Below are positions 55,324-63,882 of a stretch of DNA of 64,000 nucleotides, piece after piece. The stretch is from a virus. Made by a program: the position numbers and the translations under genes. Below the pieces are notes generated by a model that worked only from the letters and a program-made list of their open reading frames with translations, had not been told where the DNA came from and did no database searches. Each line of letters opens with the position of its first letter. Position 1 is the stretch's first letter. The stretch is taken from the IMG/VR virus record IMGVR_UViG_3300037882_001257, positions 62,001 to 126,000 of that record, one strand, 5' to 3'.

Positions 55324-56325
55324 TTAATAGACTGGGTAACTGTCGGCACTATCACTCAACTGCCAACCAAACCAACCAGTACGCTTCGGAGCTTCGGTTG
55401 GCTCGTCCTCAACGACATCTTCATCTGAGGTACATTCTTCGCAGCTACAATCTTCGTACTCGTCCTCATCGAAGTATTCATCGAGGTATCCTTCATCCTC
55501 GTAATCGTCCTCGTAATCGTCATCCTCGTACTCATCAAATCCATTCATGTTCTCATCAACCAGTTCGTGTTCAATCACGTTCTGATTATGGTAGTCAGAC
55601 AAGGACTCAAGCCACACGCAGCGAATCTTCTGAGCTTGTCCTTCTGACGGGACACTCACCACATCTTCCGGTGCAACCTTCACCAGAATCAGTTGGCCGC
55701 GACCACTACCGTAGCTCTGTGCGTAGCTCAGAGTTCCCACATGGTATCCGAAAGAACATTCCTTTTGACGGTTATCATCAACCTGATTACGGTTCTTCCG
55801 CTCAAGCACTTCCTTCGACTTGCCAGGAGTAAAGTCGCAAGTACCTTCCCACAAGTCCCTGTAGTCAGTCTTTCTCACAGCCTTGTAGCCAATGAAGCAC
55901 CCGTCCTCAGTGATGGGGAAACCCTTGGTTTCAAGGAATGGGAAGAGTGACTCCACAGCCCACGCACTCGGATTGGAATACAAGCGTTCCATAAACCGCA
56001 GCAAGTGTTCAAATGGCAGCTTCTTTTGCATGAAGCTGATGATGCGGTTAGCCAGCACACTATGCACCGGCTTGCCGTTATAGCAAACCTGACCGTTATC
56101 CACAGTACACTTGCCAGAAGTGTAGGTCTCAACCTTGGTGGCGACCGCCGCTTCGGGATTCTGCAAAGCGACCGCCTCATCATAGGTCAGAGTCCCGGCC
56201 TTCAACTTCGAGGCGACAACCTCAAAAGATGGATGATTAAGCTCAAAGGCCACACTCTTGCCCCCCTCTTTCAAGAAAGTCAAGCTCACTGACGAACCGG
56301 CGTTAATAACAGCGACATTACTCAT
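55324..56325 (-). CDS. rIIB: RIIB-like protein with acidic C-terminal tail
   Basis: The 333-residue product has KLPFEHLLRFMERLYSNPS and DGCFIGYKAVRKTDYRDLWEG, then ECSFGYHVGTLSYAQSYG, the blocks of phage rIIB proteins. The C-terminus (about 270-320) is extremely acidic with a CSCEEC cluster. It follows rIIA with an 8-base overlap. Confidence 0.85.
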   Translation of the reverse strand: MSNVAVINAGSSVSLTFLKEGGKSVAFELNHPSFEVVASKLKAGTLTYDEAVALQNPEAAVATKVETYTSGKCTVDNGQVCYNGKPVHSVLANRIISFMQKKLPFEHLLRFMERLYSNPSAWAVESLFPFLETKGFPITEDGCFIGYKAVRKTDYRDLWEGTCDFTPGKSKEVLERKNRNQVDDNRQKECSFGYHVGTLSYAQSYGSGRGQLILVKVAPEDVVSVPSEGQAQKIRCVWLESLSDYHNQNVIEHELVDENMNGFDEYEDDDYEDDYEDEGYLDEYFDEDEYEDCSCEECTSDEDVVEDEPTEAPKRTGWFGWQLSDSADSYPVY

Positions 56326-58408
56326 TGCTCATTCCTTTAATATAGTTGATAACTTCAGGGACAGAATCGGCATCGTTCAGACGGACAAACTTCAACATTG
56401 GGAACCGTGCTAGAAACTTAGTTTCTTTGTCTCTAATCTCACCCACAATCTGCTTGTTGGTTTCAATTAAACCAAGGGAACGAGCAGTATGGATAATATT
56501 AGAAACCTCGGTCGATACGCTTGCTTTCTTTTTAACCTCTTTAATAGTGTTGAGAAAATCGTAGGCAACAACCGACTTCGTAGACTGAAACTTGTTGGAC
56601 AAGTGATGATAGTGACTAAACTTGTCATTTAGTTCACTCACTGCCAGCAGCGAATCTACCGCTTTCTGAATGTTGTGCTTCTTAATGTATGATTCGACTT
56701 GTTCTTTGAACCACTCATTAAAGAGCTGCCATTTAGGATGTTTGTGGAACTTCTCAAACTTGACACTCTTGATGCCATAAACTTTAGGAATAGGCAATCC
56801 AAGTGCTTCAAGTTTAGCAAGCTCGCTGTTGATATAAGCAGGGTTAGAGTTGCCCATTTTTCCCCGGCTAACTGACCAGTTGCTAATTTCAACAAAGACC
56901 CCACCATCATCCATACTAATATCTTCCTTGTTCCAGTAACCTCTCCAATTCCGTTGATAGCCCTTGGACTGAAGGTTCAAAGAATAAACCGCATCACGGT
57001 TAGCTTTACGAGCCTGCTTCGGAGGTTTCGGCACACTACTTGCCAACACAAAGTCATTAGGACTGATGCCGACTACATCACAGAACGCTTGCTTAGTAGC
57101 ATCATCAGGAAAGTTTAGTAGGTAAATCCCATTGTATCCGTCCTGTTCAATAAGCCGCTCGGAAGCAATAAACCCGCCAACGGTTAGGTCGTTAATAACA
57201 AAACCGATTTTGTGGTGAGTGACACTTACACAAGTACGAACATAACGCTTTGGATGGACACGATAGCCTTCCTTGGTGAAGAACTGACAGTTCATTCCTT
57301 TAGGCAGGTCAACGGCATCGCCGCGAATGTCAATCCCGTTCCATTGAACAGGAATGTCAGCGAGAATGTCATTAAAGACTCGCAAGTTACCCTGACGCAG
57401 CGAACGATACACAACGCGGGCTTCCCACAGGGTTTTCGCACCAGTGAACAAGCTCTGCACATAGTCAGTCAACTCTTGGAAAATCTCATCGAGACGGTCC
57501 TTAACTTGACGCACAGTATAGTCGGTATACTGAAGTTCCTCGCGTCCAATGTTAAACTGGATGCTACCATTAGGAAACTCAATTACCACACCAGCGTCAA
57601 GCAATCGCTGATACTTGGTCGATTCATTGCGTTCATACTGAACCAGTTCCTCGACCTTCTTCTTACCAAAGAACTTCGAGTCAATCGGATATTCCACATT
57701 GGACATAACCGCTAGGCTTTCCCCACCAGTTAACATCCATTTGACTTTACCTTTACCTTGGTATCTCACCTGATAAGACTCAGGCTTGAACCCCTCATGG
57801 GAAGTTACCTTCGGCTTGTTGACGAACGGACGATACACCTCTTTAGCTGCTTCAACAAACACAGGACAGTCTTGTGCCTTGACATTGAAGCTGACTTCCA
57901 AGCCATTCGGTTCTTCCGTAGGAAAGTCACCTACAGGAATCAGGACCGGACTACCCTTGTCGTCCTTCGCGTTCTGATAGACATGTTTAACTCCGTTAAA
58001 ATACGAAGTAGCAGTCCAGATGTTAGCGTAGGAGAAAGGGGCCTTTGACCCAATACCCATGCACCCATTAAAGGCGTCGTCTTTGTTCTTGTTAGAATTC
58101 CCGTATTGACGATACATCGTCTCCATTTGAGACTTCGCCAAGCCCGTCCCGTAATCACGGATTTTAAAAACCGGATTCTTGTAGGTCGGAAGCTGGACTT
58201 CAATAGGAGTGTCCAGGTTCTTAGCCGAGATATGAGCGTCCAACGCATTGGTGGAAAGCTCACGGATAATAGCACGCGGCTTATCCTTGTAAACACCACC
58301 GCTGAGAAGGAGCTTGAGTTCAGGGGAATCAACGATTTGGTAATCGAGCTTTTCCGCCTCAACACCCTTCATACGGAATTGAGCAATGTCATCTTGAATC
58401 AGTTTCAT
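56318..58408 (-). CDS. rIIA: RIIA-like protein (GHKL ATPase type)
   Basis: The 696 residues start with a GHKL domain: IRELSTNALDAH (N box), IRDYGTGLAKSQM (G1) and GCMGIGSKAPFSY (G2). This is the phage rIIA layout. The protein associates with rIIB and the membrane and counteracts host exclusion systems in T4. Length is close to T4 rIIA. Confidence 0.9.
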   Translation of the reverse strand: MKLIQDDIAQFRMKGVEAEKLDYQIVDSPELKLLLSGGVYKDKPRAIIRELSTNALDAHISAKNLDTPIEVQLPTYKNPVFKIRDYGTGLAKSQMETMYRQYGNSNKNKDDAFNGCMGIGSKAPFSYANIWTATSYFNGVKHVYQNAKDDKGSPVLIPVGDFPTEEPNGLEVSFNVKAQDCPVFVEAAKEVYRPFVNKPKVTSHEGFKPESYQVRYQGKGKVKWMLTGGESLAVMSNVEYPIDSKFFGKKKVEELVQYERNESTKYQRLLDAGVVIEFPNGSIQFNIGREELQYTDYTVRQVKDRLDEIFQELTDYVQSLFTGAKTLWEARVVYRSLRQGNLRVFNDILADIPVQWNGIDIRGDAVDLPKGMNCQFFTKEGYRVHPKRYVRTCVSVTHHKIGFVINDLTVGGFIASERLIEQDGYNGIYLLNFPDDATKQAFCDVVGISPNDFVLASSVPKPPKQARKANRDAVYSLNLQSKGYQRNWRGYWNKEDISMDDGGVFVEISNWSVSRGKMGNSNPAYINSELAKLEALGLPIPKVYGIKSVKFEKFHKHPKWQLFNEWFKEQVESYIKKHNIQKAVDSLLAVSELNDKFSHYHHLSNKFQSTKSVVAYDFLNTIKEVKKKASVSTEVSNIIHTARSLGLIETNKQIVGEIRDKETKFLARFPMLKFVRLNDADSVPEVINYIKGMSNE

Positions 58409-58581
58409 TACAGTGAAAATCTCTTAGGGTTTGCGAATTGCCAAGCGTTACAATCGTTCCAGCCTTGATGCCAGTCAGTATACTCCATAGTATCCCGACT
58501 AAACGGACATTCAGTATAACTTTTCCCCTCCCGGTTAGCTGCGAAGCCAACCTTGTAAGCCTCAGTTACGTACCGTGCCAC
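58408..58581 (-). CDS. Ribosome-modulation-factor-like small protein (GTG start)
   Basis: A GTG at 58581 follows GGAG. The 57 residues have AYKVGFAANREGKSYTECPF and WHQGWNDCN, the G-x-A...GKS...CPF...WxxGW pattern of the Rmf family. It could bind ribosomes. A longer frame from 58674 exists, so the start is uncertain. Confidence 0.55.
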   Translation of the reverse strand: MARYVTEAYKVGFAANREGKSYTECPFSRDTMEYTDWHQGWNDCNAWQFANPKRFSL

Positions 58582-58792
58582 GCACCAGTCTCCCATGCAA
58601 GGCCGCAAGCTCATCGGCATACTCTGCCATTTCGGGATACCCAGGCATCCCCTTTTCCACTCTGCGGCACTCATCTTCTCTCATCCTCACAAGAAGCATT
58701 ATACCCCGGAGGTCGTTAGAGTCAAGGGCCACATGAAGATTTTCACCGCGAGTACGGAGAGCTTGTCCCTTAGTAATCAGTTTAGTAATCAC
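58562..58792 (-). CDS. Hypothetical small protein (GTG start)
   Basis: A GTG at 58792 follows AAGGA and overlaps the upstream gene. The 76 residues end in a helix (MAEYADELAALHGRLV). An internal promoter and ATG at 58684 could make a 40-residue form. Confidence 0.5.
   Translation of the reverse strand: MITKLITKGQALRTRGENLHVALDSNDLRGIMLLVRMREDECRRVEKGMPGYPEMAEYADELAALHGRLVRGTVRN
58698..58725 (-). promoter_or_regulatory. Sigma70-like promoter
   Basis: TTGACT, 16 bp, TATAAT with the CTAACGACCTCCGGGG spacer. It lies inside the 58562 gene and should drive rIIA/rIIB. Confidence 0.8.
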
Positions 58793-59009
58793 TTTTCAAG
58801 TCCTTATGTGAGGAATTTTCGTAAGCCAATTCGTCCAGTCTACGACGGAGAAAACCAGGAGCGTAGATGTCTCTACCGTCAATGGTAAATTTAGTCCACT
58901 CGGTACACCAGCCCTCGGACTTATCACCCACTAAACTCAGAGTCCCATACTCATAAACAGTCCACCCTTTAGAGAGGGCTTCGATAACGTCGTGTTTTGT
59001 AGGTTTCAC
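58782..59009 (-). CDS. Hypothetical small protein
   Basis: The 75-residue protein has SKGWTVYEYGTLSLVGDKSEGW and overlaps the next gene. No family. Confidence 0.55.
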   Translation of the reverse strand: MKPTKHDVIEALSKGWTVYEYGTLSLVGDKSEGWCTEWTKFTIDGRDIYAPGFLRRRLDELAYENSSHKDLKSDY

Positions 59010-59069
59010 TCTTTGAGTTCCTTAACATGTCGCTCCGCGTTTCAGATATACCCCGATTCAACGAAGTTG

Positions 59070-59097
59070 ATTATAGCACCAAATCCTGCTCTGTCAA
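59070..59097 (-). promoter_or_regulatory. Sigma70-like promoter
   Basis: TTGACA, 16 bp, TATAAT with GAGCAGGATTTGGTGC spacer. It precedes the 59009 gene and lies at the end of the 59071 gene. Confidence 0.8.
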
Positions 59098-59277
59098 GCC
59101 CTTCTCGATTTTTTTCAGGCGGCGAAGCTCAACTTCCTCAACTACAGCCTGAGCTTCTACTTGAATAATGATATACCATCCGGTTACGCACCCGCCCCAA
59201 AATGCCCGCGCCAAAAACCCGCCGACAAACCCCGTAGCAAAGAAGGGGAATGCCACTATCGCACTAAAGATTCTCAT
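59071..59277 (-). CDS. Small membrane protein
   Basis: One hydrophobic region (4-40) and a charged C-terminal helix. 68 residues. Overlaps the next gene by 14 bases. Confidence 0.55.
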   Translation of the reverse strand: MRIFSAIVAFPFFATGFVGGFLARAFWGGCVTGWYIIIQVEAQAVVEEVELRRLKKIEKGLTEQDLVL

Positions 59278-59482
59278 GTTTCGCCCTATTACATCTGGAA
59301 AGGTAAGACAACTCTAAGCTCTCCGGGTCTAACCCAGGTCGAGCGACAATTCTTTCGCCATTATAATCAAACCAGACATTTCTATCTAGTTGTTCAGCCA
59401 TAGCACAAGCATGGCGGCAGGCTATAGACAGCGGTGTACCATTAGGCACAATTAGTTCTTCTTCACAAGAGCTTCGCTCCAT
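59264..59482 (-). CDS. Hypothetical small protein
   Basis: The 72-residue protein has CRHACAMAEQL and a C-terminal CNRAKHE. No motif recognised. Confidence 0.55.
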   Translation of the reverse strand: MERSSCEEELIVPNGTPLSIACRHACAMAEQLDRNVWFDYNGERIVARPGLDPESLELSYLSRCNRAKHENL

Positions 59483-59719
59483 TTATTGCTCCTTCGCCCA
59501 TTCTTTAAATGCTTCTAAAACCTCAATTAACCTATCAACTCCGATAGACCCAAACACTTCATGTACTACTAAATGACTGTTATAATTGAACCCAAGGTCT
59601 GCTATGTGGACATGAACTGTCTCATCAAGCTTATCCGGGTCTATACCAGTGTAAGCTATGAAAGCAAATATCTTAGTTGGATTCTTTTCAGAGCGGTCAA
59701 ATTCATATTTAACGTCCAT
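59483..59719 (-). CDS. Hypothetical small protein
   Basis: The preferred ATG at 59719 gives 78 residues. It is acidic at both ends with a beta centre (HVHIADLGFNYNSHLVV). Longer starts at 59731 and 59737 exist. Confidence 0.5.
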   Translation of the reverse strand: MDVKYEFDRSEKNPTKIFAFIAYTGIDPDKLDETVHVHIADLGFNYNSHLVVHEVFGSIGVDRLIEVLEAFKEWAKEQ

Positions 59720-59867
59720 TGGTATTCTCATCCTCATCTTTTTGTGGACGACCCCCTCTAAGGTCGCGTAGCGACTTCTTCTGCTTACGCTCTTGGAGCT
59801 TCACCTTCTTAGGGAACTTCTCAATGTTTTTGTCCAAACGCTTCGGCTTGAACTCGTAGTTACTCAT
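59709..59867 (-). CDS. Small basic protein
   Basis: ATG 59867 gives 52 very basic residues (KPKRLDKNIEKFPKKVKLQE...). It overlaps both neighbours. It may bind nucleic acid. Confidence 0.5.
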   Translation of the reverse strand: MSNYEFKPKRLDKNIEKFPKKVKLQERKQKKSLRDLRGGRPQKDEDENTNGR

Positions 59868-60030
59868 TGCTTCTCAACCTCTTGGAGTCAGCAAGCTGAC
59901 TCACGATTCTTTGAACCACAGCAGCGGTTCTTTCCGTGGCTATATTCACCTGTTTGTTAAAATCTTCTTCCTCTTCGCCTATTCTCAGAAATTCCTCATC
60001 CCATCTTTTCTTAACTTCTTCGTATAACAT
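59860..60030 (-). CDS. Small helical protein
   Basis: ATG 60030 gives 56 acidic helical residues; a GTG at 60042 is an alternative. Overlaps the next gene by 8 bases. Confidence 0.5.
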   Translation of the reverse strand: MLYEEVKKRWDEEFLRIGEEEEDFNKQVNIATERTAAVVQRIVSQLADSKRLRSNE

Positions 60031-60031
60031 A

Positions 60032-60250
60032 TTATGTCCCACATTCGTCGTTTAGTAGCTGTTCTTTACTCATCTTGTTGACAGGTTCGCCATAAATATT
60101 ACTAATTACACATACAGGACAATGTATGTACACCTTTCCGTTCTTTCTACTAGATTCATCTAGGCTAAATTCCACCAATGAGTCGCAGCCCTTACATCGA
60201 CCACGGAATTTAATATCCTGTGGTCGTCCTCGTTCAATCACCTTAACCAC
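60032..60250 (-). CDS. Zinc-ribbon small protein (GTG start)
   Basis: A GTG at 60250 follows GAGGGG and overlaps the upstream stop. CKGCDSL and CPVC form a zinc ribbon. 72 residues. Confidence 0.6.
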   Translation of the reverse strand: MVKVIERGRPQDIKFRGRCKGCDSLVEFSLDESSRKNGKVYIHCPVCVISNIYGEPVNKMSKEQLLNDECGT

Positions 60251-60710
60251 ATCCCCCTCCCCATCCACAATCGCCAAAGTCAATCCGAACTAAAACCCCA
60301 TCCTTACGTAGACCAAGATTTGCCTTGTGAAAATCATCCCAAGGGAATTTGTGACTCTCCATCTTACGGACAAGTTGTTCCACTTCTGGTATCTTGTAAT
60401 AACAAGGTACGTTCCGATATACTTCCGTTCCAACCTTAACGTGTTCAATAAAAAACCCGTATCTCTTGGCCCTTAAAACATTAATCGCCCGCTTCGGTCC
60501 CACCTTCGGCCCAATATCCAGCCGCTCGGCCTGCTGGTGTTTCCGGTATAAATAGTTCCTGCGACCTTCATGGTCAAAAAACTTAAAGCCCCAATCGTCA
60601 TCAATCTTAATATAGTACGCTTCACATCCACAACTATACTGATTCATCCGGTATTTTCTATCTACTAGATGAATCAGCTCTTTCCTTGTTAATGGAGCGT
60701 TAATAGTCAT
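60243..60710 (-). CDS. Minimal kinase-fold protein (paralogue 2)
   Basis: The 155 residues carry WGFKFF (ATP lysine strand), WDDFHKANLG (catalytic loop D126, N131) and LVRIDFGD (DFG-like). It ends directly after this motif, so the activation segment and C-lobe are absent. It is a paralogue of the next gene. Substrate unknown; could be a small-molecule kinase or pseudokinase. Confidence 0.65.
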   Translation of the reverse strand: MTINAPLTRKELIHLVDRKYRMNQYSCGCEAYYIKIDDDWGFKFFDHEGRRNYLYRKHQQAERLDIGPKVGPKRAINVLRAKRYGFFIEHVKVGTEVYRNVPCYYKIPEVEQLVRKMESHKFPWDDFHKANLGLRKDGVLVRIDFGDCGWGGGCG

Positions 60711-61200
60711 CAAAGTCAATCCTTAGAACTGTTCCATCTTGACGATACCCAAAATTCCCGCTATGAAGGTCGGGCCACAGCATCTTGTGGCTGCGACACT
60801 TATTAGCTAACTGTTGTACTTCTCGCCGGTCACACAGTAGCTCTAAGTGTTCATCAATATTCCGAAGCTCTTTGGCAGGAATAGTGCGATAAGACTTATA
60901 CCCTAGTGATTTTATCACATGGTTTTCAGCTAGTTCAACTGTCTCAATAAAGAACCCGAAGATTTCCGTACCGTCTTTGAGTACCAAGTCTCTACGGGGA
61001 CCGATTTCCGGTCCCACTCCAAGTTTAGCTGCTTTCTTATGACGACGGAACAGCTTGTTCCCTTCGTAGGTACTATGATACCACTTGAAGCCCCAGTATT
61101 CATCAACTTGGATATACGTAGCGACACAACCCTCGTCATAGTCGCCAGAATCGAGCTTTCGCTCAATTAGAGTCGCTAATTGGCCGTTTCGCATGAACAT
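60700..61200 (-). CDS. Minimal kinase-fold protein (paralogue 1), leaderless-type start
   Basis: YWGFKWYH, LWPDLHSGNFG (D144, N149) and VLRIDFDDY at the very end follow the kinase order, again with no C-lobe. The ATG at 61200 lies 7 bases from the -10 box, so the mRNA is probably leaderless. 166 residues. Confidence 0.65.
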   Translation of the reverse strand: MFMRNGQLATLIERKLDSGDYDEGCVATYIQVDEYWGFKWYHSTYEGNKLFRRHKKAAKLGVGPEIGPRRDLVLKDGTEIFGFFIETVELAENHVIKSLGYKSYRTIPAKELRNIDEHLELLCDRREVQQLANKCRSHKMLWPDLHSGNFGYRQDGTVLRIDFDDY

Positions 61201-61206
61201 AATGGT

Positions 61207-61235
61207 ATTCTAACGCCGAAGGCGTTCAGAGTCAA
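61207..61235 (-). promoter_or_regulatory. Sigma70-like promoter
   Basis: TTGACT, 17 bp, TAGAAT with an AACGCC/GGCGTT hairpin in the spacer. It drives the kinase-like pair. Confidence 0.75.
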
Positions 61236-61288
61236 GAGAGCTAGATGAAAAATTCACCACCACTTCTTATCCTGAAGATAGAGCTTCG

Positions 61289-61972
61289 TCAATAAGCATA
61301 GCTTTCTCCTGCGACATGAATGGCTTCGCAGTCCAAGTCTGCATACTGATACTCGTCCAAACAAATGAACCGAGTTCCACCAATAACTTGATTGAAGTAA
61401 CAATGGAAGTGGCCGAACACCCACAGTTTGGGCTTGTGAGACCCCCACATATTTTCCAAGGCTGCCTCTGTCCTGGTGACATTACAGTTGTTATCATCAC
61501 CATATTTGTACTTCAACACTATGTTCTTAAGAAACTGGGGGCAAGTATGAGTAAGAACAATAGATGGCTTTACATCCTTATAATGTTCGATAGCCGCTCC
61601 TAGTTGTCTCATACTCATCTGCTCTTCTTCCCACCAGAGCTTGCGCCCTCCCCACTTACCCATAGCCATATCTGCTTTACGCCAGTCTTGGTCTATACTT
61701 TCAGCACCACGAACGAAGAAGAATGCTATACTATTGAGTATAGTAAAGCCATAGTTACCTAGAGAATGAGGAAGGCTATAATAGTAGTCCATATCCTCAT
61801 GGTTTCCGCCGAAGAACTGGTGATTACTGTCGTCAATATTAGACGAAGCAACAGCTTTGTACATTTCATTGAAGCCGAAGTCTCCCAACTGAATGGAATA
61901 CTCGGAATCCTCAACGATATGAGAGTATGTTTGAAAATCACCGTGGCAGTCGCCAATAAGACGCAAGCTCAT
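61289..61972 (-). CDS. Calcineurin-like metallophosphoesterase
   Basis: RLIGDCHGDF (DxH), IQLGDFGF (GD), FFGGNHEDM (GNHE), VLTHTCP and WVFGHFHCYF (GHxH) are in order. 227 residues. A second phosphoesterase besides the one at 7.8 kb. Substrate unknown. Confidence 0.9.
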   Translation of the reverse strand: MSLRLIGDCHGDFQTYSHIVEDSEYSIQLGDFGFNEMYKAVASSNIDDSNHQFFGGNHEDMDYYYSLPHSLGNYGFTILNSIAFFFVRGAESIDQDWRKADMAMGKWGGRKLWWEEEQMSMRQLGAAIEHYKDVKPSIVLTHTCPQFLKNIVLKYKYGDDNNCNVTRTEAALENMWGSHKPKLWVFGHFHCYFNQVIGGTRFICLDEYQYADLDCEAIHVAGESYAY

Positions 61973-62184
61973 CGAATCTCCATATATAAGCTATGAGGTC
62001 CGCTCACAACTTGGTTATCGCTGTATACCTCAAGTATACCTCTATTAAAGTCTACCGCAATAGCATCCACAAGGTCTCCCCTGGAAAGCAAACCAATAGG
62101 CACTTTCAGTGTGCAGTTGTAGTATTGATTGAATCCGTACTCAACCTCATCCCAGGTCTCCCAATCAAACAGTTGACGTTCCAT
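61969..62184 (-). CDS. Hypothetical small protein
   Basis: ATG 62184 overlaps the upstream TAA (TAATG). 71 residues of mixed strands. No motif. Confidence 0.6.
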   Translation of the reverse strand: MERQLFDWETWDEVEYGFNQYYNCTLKVPIGLLSRGDLVDAIAVDFNRGILEVYSDNQVVSGPHSLYMEIR

Positions 62185-62396
62185 TAGTCTTGCCTTTCTA
62201 AGTGCGAAGGTGGAATAAATGCGCCACCACCCCAATCGAAATCTACCCAATAACAGCCTACACCCCTTCCTTCAACCTGACCCTTTTGCCCCTTATAGAA
62301 ACCATCTGTAACAACAACATTCTCGCGGTATACAAAGGTGTGTTTACCGCTACAACCAGCCAACAGTAACAAAACCAATAGAACAAAGTTTTTCAT
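62184..62396 (-). CDS. Lipoprotein
   Basis: ATG 62396 starts a signal peptide with lipobox LLAGC. Mature part has an SH3-like beta pattern (VVVTDGFYKGQKGQVEGRG). 70 residues. Confidence 0.7.
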   Translation of the reverse strand: MKNFVLLVLLLLAGCSGKHTFVYRENVVVTDGFYKGQKGQVEGRGVGCYWVDFDWGGGAFIPPSHLERQD

Positions 62397-63550
62397 TCGT
62401 AGTTCCTTACGCTTACCCCCACTGGAAATCTTGGAACAGGATTCTCCGAAGTAGTCCAAGAGAAGAAGCGAACAGTTAGGAATTTACCTACTAACTTGCC
62501 AGCTTTAAAATCCCGCCAATACTGTTCGCGTACTGCGTCATCACCCTCTGGTTTAACTCCAAAGACCGTGCCGGCCTTAGTCTTACACAGGACTGTGCAT
62601 TGGGCTTCCTGACGCCCCACGTTCTGCTCAGCCCCTACAATCTCAAACTCTTCGTCAATGAATAGCTTGAGCTTTTGTAGGTCGGCAGAACGACCACCAA
62701 CCTTATAAGAACCTTTTAGGTTTCTCAACATAGCTCCTTCATAACCACTATTAATGTAACGATGTAGACCGTAAGTAATACCGTCTTTGTCTATCAGCAA
62801 GCCGGTCTCTACAACCTTGATACAATCTTTCGCAAAAGGCTTGATAAACTCATAGATGAATTTATTACGCTGTTCAAAATGGAGTCCTGGCATAGCCAAA
62901 TTCACCACATCATAGATATGATATTGAACTTTCACACTCTCTTCGTCCGCGACATCCCTCTTAATAGACCCCACAAGGTCTTGGAACTCGTCACCATGAA
63001 CGTATAGTTCACCATCCAGATAAATTTCAGCGGTAAAGTTCTTGATGGTAGCTAATGCAGTCTCTATATGCCCCATCGACGTAAACCGCTTACCCTGCCG
63101 ACTCCACAGACTTACACTCCCGTCAGATTCCCGCTTGGCAATGCAGCGAATCCCGTCTAGTTTAGGCTGGATATAGCACGGAAATTTGATGTGTTTACCA
63201 TCCTTGAGTTTAGTCAAGTCATTACCGGCCTCAGCATAGGACTTAGCCAGCATCGGAGAAAAGGGCTTAGCTTCGCTCGCGTCGAGCGAGTAGCCTTTAC
63301 GCTCCTGCTGCTTAGTCCATAGGGCTTTCGCCTCTAGCTGACATTGCTCCCACGCAGTAGTAGCGTTCGCCTTACCTATATTTTTACCTGCGGCAACCTT
63401 GGTTGTAGTAGAGACTTGCGCCCCACCTACTTCGCCGTAAGTAACAGTGTAGAATGGAGGACTACCATCGTGAGCATTAATAACCCACTGGCGGGTTTTG
63501 GCCTTAGTGTCTTGCTTGTAAAGAGTGTCGAATAGAATACCTTGGCTCAT
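62393..63550 (-). CDS. ATP-dependent DNA ligase
   Basis: An N-terminal WGR-like region (about 20-70) precedes the nucleotidyltransferase domain with QPKLDGIR (K130), EIYLDGELYV, EGAMLRN and LQKLKLF. A C-terminal OB-like part follows. 385 residues. Joins nicked DNA in replication and repair. Confidence 0.9.
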   Translation of the reverse strand: MSQGILFDTLYKQDTKAKTRQWVINAHDGSPPFYTVTYGEVGGAQVSTTTKVAAGKNIGKANATTAWEQCQLEAKALWTKQQERKGYSLDASEAKPFSPMLAKSYAEAGNDLTKLKDGKHIKFPCYIQPKLDGIRCIAKRESDGSVSLWSRQGKRFTSMGHIETALATIKNFTAEIYLDGELYVHGDEFQDLVGSIKRDVADEESVKVQYHIYDVVNLAMPGLHFEQRNKFIYEFIKPFAKDCIKVVETGLLIDKDGITYGLHRYINSGYEGAMLRNLKGSYKVGGRSADLQKLKLFIDEEFEIVGAEQNVGRQEAQCTVLCKTKAGTVFGVKPEGDDAVREQYWRDFKAGKLVGKFLTVRFFSWTTSENPVPRFPVGVSVRNYE

Positions 63551-63882
63551 GCTTTTCTCCGTTGCAGATTAAACATTAGTTGTTCTTCAAGGGTTAACTT
63601 ACTCAGAGCCTTATTCCAAATTTCAACTTCCTCCGTAGGAGTAAGCCCGATAACAATTGGTGTAGGTTCCGCACTACCTTCGTGCTGTAAAAGATATGTT
63701 TCATTATCTAGTTCAATGGTAATAGCCCATCCCTCTCCAATAGGAGCATCACCACCATACCAACCTCTTCCTTTAGCAACCTCCTGAGCCTGGGCATAAG
63801 TAGGGAAATACCACTTAGGGTAGCCACAGTGTCGGTCGTCATCCCCTTGATTAACAGTCCACACTTTGAATGGTTTATGCAT
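63547..63882 (-). CDS. Hypothetical protein
   Basis: ATG 63882 overlaps the upstream TGA. 111 residues, alpha/beta, with a GRGWYGGDAPIGEGWAI loop. No family. Confidence 0.6.
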   Translation of the reverse strand: MHKPFKVWTVNQGDDDRHCGYPKWYFPTYAQAQEVAKGRGWYGGDAPIGEGWAITIELDNETYLLQHEGSAEPTPIVIGLTPTEEVEIWNKALSKLTLEEQLMFNLQRRKA

